64,000 bases of DNA from Algoriphagus pacificus. Its GTDB lineage: Bacteria > Bacteroidota > Bacteroidia > Cytophagales > Cyclobacteriaceae. Below the pieces are notes generated by a model that saw only the letters and a list, made by a program, of their open reading frames with translations, was not told where the DNA came from and made no database searches. This document shows positions 60,354 through 64,000 of this stretch, piece after piece. The position numbers and the translations under genes are program-made. The DNA lies in the NCBI RefSeq assembly GCF_017254845.1, contig NZ_JAFKCU010000004.1:244124-308123 (forward strand). Direction: 5' to 3'. Position 1 is the stretch's first letter; every line of letters begins with the position of its first letter.

Positions 60354-62678
60354 TTGAAGGCCAGAATTACACTTTTATTTTTCTTTTTAATCTTAGTGAA
60401 GGTAGAGCTCTTTGCTCAATCAGGGTTTCCTTATTGTGAAACCTTTGATTCGAACACTACAAAATCAACCACGGTTTTTGGTGCGGATGCCCAGCTCGTA
60501 AACGGAGCACTCCGCTTGACCAATAATTCTGTCAATCAAAGAGGCTATGTTTACATTGATATTCCTTTTTCTTCTGCATACGGAATCAAGACTTCATTTG
60601 AATATTTTAGCTACGGAGGAGATGGAGCAGATGGCTTGGCATTTTTCCTATTTGATGCAAGCGTTCCCAATTTCGCCATAGGTGGATTTGGTGGGTCTTT
60701 GGGGTATTCGAAAAGAGTAAATGAACCTGGTTTGGCAGGGGCATATTTGGGAGTAGGTTTTGATGAGTTTGGGAATTTTGGAAATACAGCCGAAAATAAA
60801 TCAGGAGGGTTTCCTGGTGCAGGTGAAAGTTTAGTGCCTGATGCAATTGTGATCAGAGGCCCGGGAAACGGGTTTCAGGGATATGAATTTATCAAAGGAA
60901 AGAAAACAATGCAGAGTGGACCTGACGGCTTGGCATCTGATCAGTTTTTTCCGATTAGTTCAGGTGGCCTTGGTACACAGCGTGTCACAGATCTCAGCCA
61001 GCCGGGATACAGAAAAGCAAATATTACGTTGGTTCCAAATCCTTCTGGTGTTGGTTATTTGATTACACTTGTCATGGATTACACGGTGGAGCTAAATAAA
61101 CATAGAACGATTACCATTTTTCAGGATGTTCCACTTCCATATCAAGCTCCTCCATTTTTGAAAATCGGATTTTCAGCATCGACAGGTGGATTTACAAATT
61201 TCCATGAAATTAGAAATCTAAAAGTGGAGGTAGCCAATGATGACGATTTGCAAAATCCTATTGGAGAAGATATTTCAGATTGGGAGTCCTGTGCAGGAAA
61301 GGATAATTCATTTTTCATTACTAATGAGGAAGTTCAGCTTTTGAATGAAAATGCTACTATAGGTTGTCTCCAGTTTTACAAAACCCTCGATGAGATCGAA
61401 TCAATTTCCGAAGATGTTTGTGAGCAGGCTGAATGCTCTGATACAAATAAATATTTGGTTCTTCCAGAAGGAATTTTTCAAGTGACAGATGAGCCAGGAG
61501 GCTTTGTTTTTACTCCAAATGAGGAAGCTACTGGTAAAGAAGTGACCATTTATTATACCGTTACCGATAACTATGGGAAAAGATCGCAGGGAAATGCACT
61601 GACTCTAAGAACAGTAGAGGCTCCAGAACCTATGAAAATTGTAAGAATGGATGGTTCGGAGATTTCGGAAATAGATCTTTGTGGAGGTGAATCGATAGAA
61701 CTTAAAGGTGTAAGTGATGCAAGCTATTCGAAAATCGAATGGAGAAAAGATGGAGAAATTATAGAGGGTGCCACTCTGGCAACATATACAGCTAATCAAT
61801 CTGGTATTTATACTCTGGAAGCCTACAATGACAAAGGATGTTCAGCAACCTCGAATGAAGTAGTTGTTAATTTTCCCGAGGCTCCTATGTTTAGCTTAGA
61901 TGAACCGATTGTTGGATGTGAACCAGGTGAAGCTGTCGATGTTACTCTTTATTTAGAAGAATTTGATGTTTCTAGTTTTGATTACTTGTTGACAGGGATG
62001 GGGATAAGTTTTTTGAACGAGGAGTTGACTGATGTTTCAGTTTCCGGATCATATGAATTAAAAGTAAAACCCAAATCTTTAGAATGTTATTCGAATCCTA
62101 TTGAGGTTGAAGTAATAATTCTAGAAGAAGCATTAATAGCGGATTTTCAGTTTGAGGTCCAAGGATTAGGAATCACAGGTGATCAGGACGGAGGTATTTT
62201 CCCAGATGATGTGATTCAGTTTACTAATTTGTCAGATGAGTCTGCTTTTAAGTGGAATTGGGATTTTGGTGACGGAAAGACAAGTGATGAAAAAAATCCT
62301 TCCCATGTTTTTGGTGCAAAAGGAACCTACGAAATCCAATTAAGCATTGCTAATGAATTAGGGTGCATTGCTACAATTACGAAGCAACTTTTAATTACTA
62401 AGTCCTATAGGTTGATGTTCCCTACAGGTTTCACACCATTAGAAGAGGAAAACAAAACTTTCATCCCTAAATACAAGGGGCTTCAGAGTATGGAGCTTTA
62501 TGTATTTAATACCTGGGGAGAACTTATTTTTAAAACCGACGATATCAGCTCTCCGGGTTGGGATGGAACTTTGGATGGGAAATTATTAGATGCTGGCGTT
62601 TATGCATACCGATTTAACGGTATTGCTATAGACGGCGAGAAAGTGGTGGAAGCTGGCAAATTCAGATTGATAAGATGA
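60354..62678 (+). CDS. Secreted lectin-like/PKD protein with T9SS type B (gliding motility) sorting domain
   Basis: A 774-residue surface or secreted protein. Signal peptide MKARITLLFFFLILVKVELFAQ; an L-type-lectin-like beta-sandwich at about 25-285 (GGDGADGLAFFLFDA and FGGSLGYSKR); a beta-rich region with VTIYYTVTDNYG near 400; an Ig-like fold (YSKIEWRKDGEIIEGAT) near 460; a PKD domain at about 600-680 (FKWNWDFGDGKTSDE); and a C-terminal CHU_C-type domain (LMFPTGFTP...VYAYRFNGI) that marks T9SS type B cargo. The start codon is a TTG at 60354: an in-frame TAA lies 27 nt upstream and no ATG precedes the signal peptide. It overlaps the PorP/SprF gene by 4 nt. Confidence 0.9.
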   Translation: MKARITLLFFFLILVKVELFAQSGFPYCETFDSNTTKSTTVFGADAQLVNGALRLTNNSVNQRGYVYIDIPFSSAYGIKTSFEYFSYGGDGADGLAFFLFDASVPNFAIGGFGGSLGYSKRVNEPGLAGAYLGVGFDEFGNFGNTAENKSGGFPGAGESLVPDAIVIRGPGNGFQGYEFIKGKKTMQSGPDGLASDQFFPISSGGLGTQRVTDLSQPGYRKANITLVPNPSGVGYLITLVMDYTVELNKHRTITIFQDVPLPYQAPPFLKIGFSASTGGFTNFHEIRNLKVEVANDDDLQNPIGEDISDWESCAGKDNSFFITNEEVQLLNENATIGCLQFYKTLDEIESISEDVCEQAECSDTNKYLVLPEGIFQVTDEPGGFVFTPNEEATGKEVTIYYTVTDNYGKRSQGNALTLRTVEAPEPMKIVRMDGSEISEIDLCGGESIELKGVSDASYSKIEWRKDGEIIEGATLATYTANQSGIYTLEAYNDKGCSATSNEVVVNFPEAPMFSLDEPIVGCEPGEAVDVTLYLEEFDVSSFDYLLTGMGISFLNEELTDVSVSGSYELKVKPKSLECYSNPIEVEVIILEEALIADFQFEVQGLGITGDQDGGIFPDDVIQFTNLSDESAFKWNWDFGDGKTSDEKNPSHVFGAKGTYEIQLSIANELGCIATITKQLLITKSYRLMFPTGFTPLEEENKTFIPKYKGLQSMELYVFNTWGELIFKTDDISSPGWDGTLDGKLLDAGVYAYRFNGIAIDGEKVVEAGKFRLIR

Positions 62679-63694
62679 GAAAGTTATTTTTTGTGCTTGG
62701 TCTATTTTTTCAAGTTGGGTTATGCCTTTCTCAGGATGTTCAATACAGCCAGTTTTATGCTAATCCACTGTATCTCAACCCCGCTTTTGCTGGTAGTACT
62801 GGATTGACTCGCTTGGGGGCTAATTTCCGAAATCAATGGCCAGCGCTTGACCAGAGTTTTATAGCCTACACGGCATATGCTGATCATTTTTCGGAGAAGT
62901 ATAATTCTGGAATAGGGATTAGTATTTCCGGTGCTAAAGAATCCTTCACCAATAGTCAGGTACATGAAATCGGTTTAGTGTATAGCTATAGATTAAGGTT
63001 AGGTGATCGAAGGTTTTTACATGCTGGTGCTCAAACTTCTTTTGTCTCAAGAGATGCTTTGTTTGATGAGGTGATTTTGGGGACCCAATTGGACATTGAT
63101 CGAGGTACAATTGTAGGTGCTCCAGGAGATGGTTTTGATGGAGACAGTAGGTTGCGTGACATAGATTTGCATGCTGGCCTATTGTATTACGATCAAAAAT
63201 TTTGGTTTGGAGCTTCTGTTTTTCATTTACTGGAGCCTCAGATCAGTTACTTGGAAGCAAATGGAAATACCCTTCCTATGAAATATGCTTTGCAAGGTGG
63301 GGTGAAATTTGATTTGGCTCCGGGGGACATTAATGATTATTTTAATAATACAGATCAGGAGAGGTCTTTGTCTTTTGCTTTTAATTATAAAAAGCAAGGA
63401 CAATTCTCCCAGCTCGATATAGGATCTGAATTTTATTTTGAGCCATTGGTTCTCGGATTTTGGTATCGAGGCTTGCCTACGAAGTATAGTTTGCCAAATA
63501 ATGAATCTATAATTTCTTTGCTAGGGGTGAGATTGGATAGCGGATTGGAGCTAGGTTATAGTTTTGATTTTTCTATTTCAAAATTTGGTCAAAGATATTC
63601 CGGAGGAGCTCATGAAATTTCGGTGCGTTATGTATTTTCTAGTAAAGATCCTTCAAAAAAGTACTATCCAGAGCTCCCAACCTTCAGATACTAG
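62675..63694 (+). CDS. PorP/SprF-family T9SS outer membrane protein
   Basis: A 339-residue outer-membrane beta-barrel of the PorP/SprF family. Signal peptide MRKLFFVLGLFFQVGLCLSQ is followed by the hallmark DVQYSQFYANPLYLNPAFAGS, then strands with aromatic girdles, ending in YVFSSKDPSKKYYPELPTFRY. PorP/SprF proteins are commonly encoded next to a type B sorting-domain protein and are needed to deliver or anchor that partner (as SprF for SprB). The 4-nt overlap (ATGA) with the preceding lectin-like gene makes that pair an operon with likely dedicated function. Confidence 0.93.
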   Translation: MRKLFFVLGLFFQVGLCLSQDVQYSQFYANPLYLNPAFAGSTGLTRLGANFRNQWPALDQSFIAYTAYADHFSEKYNSGIGISISGAKESFTNSQVHEIGLVYSYRLRLGDRRFLHAGAQTSFVSRDALFDEVILGTQLDIDRGTIVGAPGDGFDGDSRLRDIDLHAGLLYYDQKFWFGASVFHLLEPQISYLEANGNTLPMKYALQGGVKFDLAPGDINDYFNNTDQERSLSFAFNYKKQGQFSQLDIGSEFYFEPLVLGFWYRGLPTKYSLPNNESIISLLGVRLDSGLELGYSFDFSISKFGQRYSGGAHEISVRYVFSSKDPSKKYYPELPTFRY

Positions 63695-64000
63695 CAATAT
63701 CAAGGTGTTTTTTGATATAAAATTTCGTAAAAATGATATTTGGTAAAATCCAAAGGATTCAGGAATGATTTTTTAGCAATTTTTAAAATATAATTTTGTT
63801 AAAACTTTTCAGCTTCTATTTCAGCGAATTACAGTGAAAGAGGGAATTTTTTGAAAAATATCATTGCAGAAAGAAATAAAAGGGGGATATTTGCACTCCC
63901 AAACGACGGAAACGGAGAGGGTTTGGGGGATCGGGAGAACGCTTCCGGTGTAGATCTGAGAGATAGGTAAGTGGGTTTAGAGAGGAGATCGGATCAAAAA
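63695..64000 (+). other. Gene-free right edge with a G-rich leader
   Basis: No coding frame is seen. The first 170 nt are AT-rich. From about 63880 composition changes to purine- and G-rich DNA. It includes a small hairpin CGGGAG-AACG-CTTCCG near 63934-63949. This fits the transcribed leader of a stable-RNA operon, but no rRNA or tRNA sequence lies inside the window. Confidence 0.5.
63864..63893 (+). promoter_or_regulatory. Near-consensus promoter at the right edge
   Basis: TTG (63864-63866), 19 nt, GATATTTG (63886-63893), matching TTG-N19-TAnnTTTG except the first base. Transcription would start near 63899 and run into the G-rich leader. Confidence 0.5.

Noticed and set aside
1-64000. CRISPR arrays, insertion sequences, prophage or integrative elements
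   Set aside because: No spaced direct-repeat arrays, transposase, integrase or attachment-site duplications were seen; the tRNA-Leu gene shows no adjacent integrase or repeated 3' end.

Overview
The window looks like a chromosomal segment of a free-living, probably marine or freshwater, Bacteroidota of the order Cytophagales, with an Algoriphagus/Cyclobacteriaceae-like gene set. The reasons are: about 40% GC with AT-rich intergenic DNA; TAnnTTTG-type -7 promoter elements; two SusC/SusD pairs; type IX secretion (T9SS) parts and cargo (PorP/SprF, an OmpA/PD40 protein of PorE-like layout, type A and type B sorting domains); and Bacteroidota families such as DUF4407, DUF1735 and DUF5995. There is no IS element, integrase, phage gene or CRISPR array. 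Genus is an inference; no rRNA is present.

Layout. 1-5753: amino-acid biosynthesis (3' end of trpA, aroF, phhA, hisH, hisA, hisF, hisIE). The phhA-his genes follow a short leader peptide rich in His with Phe and Tyr, overlapping a classical transcription attenuator. Junctions in this cluster carry short-period tandem repeats. 5754-13502: mostly minus-strand genes (S41 lipoprotein peptidase, exported Dabb protein, typA, a PadR regulator with two paralogous membrane proteins) plus an aldo/keto reductase. 13641-22119: small beta-barrel, SGNH hydrolase, DUF4407 protein, DUF5995, VIT1-type transporter, M19 dipeptidase, and an aldehyde dehydrogenase/DUF779 pair with a divergent AraC regulator. 22636-31482: glycosyltransferase, leuS, M20 amidohydrolase, GNAT, queE behind a candidate preQ1-I riboswitch, and the OmpA/PD40 protein.

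31483-48845: a nutrient-uptake island. Two SusC-SusD-lipoprotein sets flank a very large secreted subtilisin-like protease and an uncharacterised exported protein. Each set follows a roughly 1 kb AT-rich region with a shared 29-bp element about 187 nt before susC. Protein or peptide harvesting is the most economical reading, but substrate is not shown by sequence. 48888-63694: a pterin synthase with the eukaryote-like C-x5-HGH motif, lpxB, a GH30 glycosidase, tig/clpP/clpX with a tRNA-Leu(UAG), the RelA/SpoT enzyme, a Fur regulator, a STAS protein, purA, and a T9SS type B lectin-like protein with its PorP/SprF partner. The right edge holds a near-consensus promoter followed by a G-rich leader that may belong to a stable-RNA operon beyond the window.

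Links between genes: PhhA needs a reduced pterin and the pterin synthase at 48914 has the PTPS-II motif, so the two may form one pathway. QueE makes a queuosine precursor and is probably controlled by preQ1. The OmpA/PD40 and PorP proteins fit secretion and anchoring of the sorting-domain proteins encoded here.
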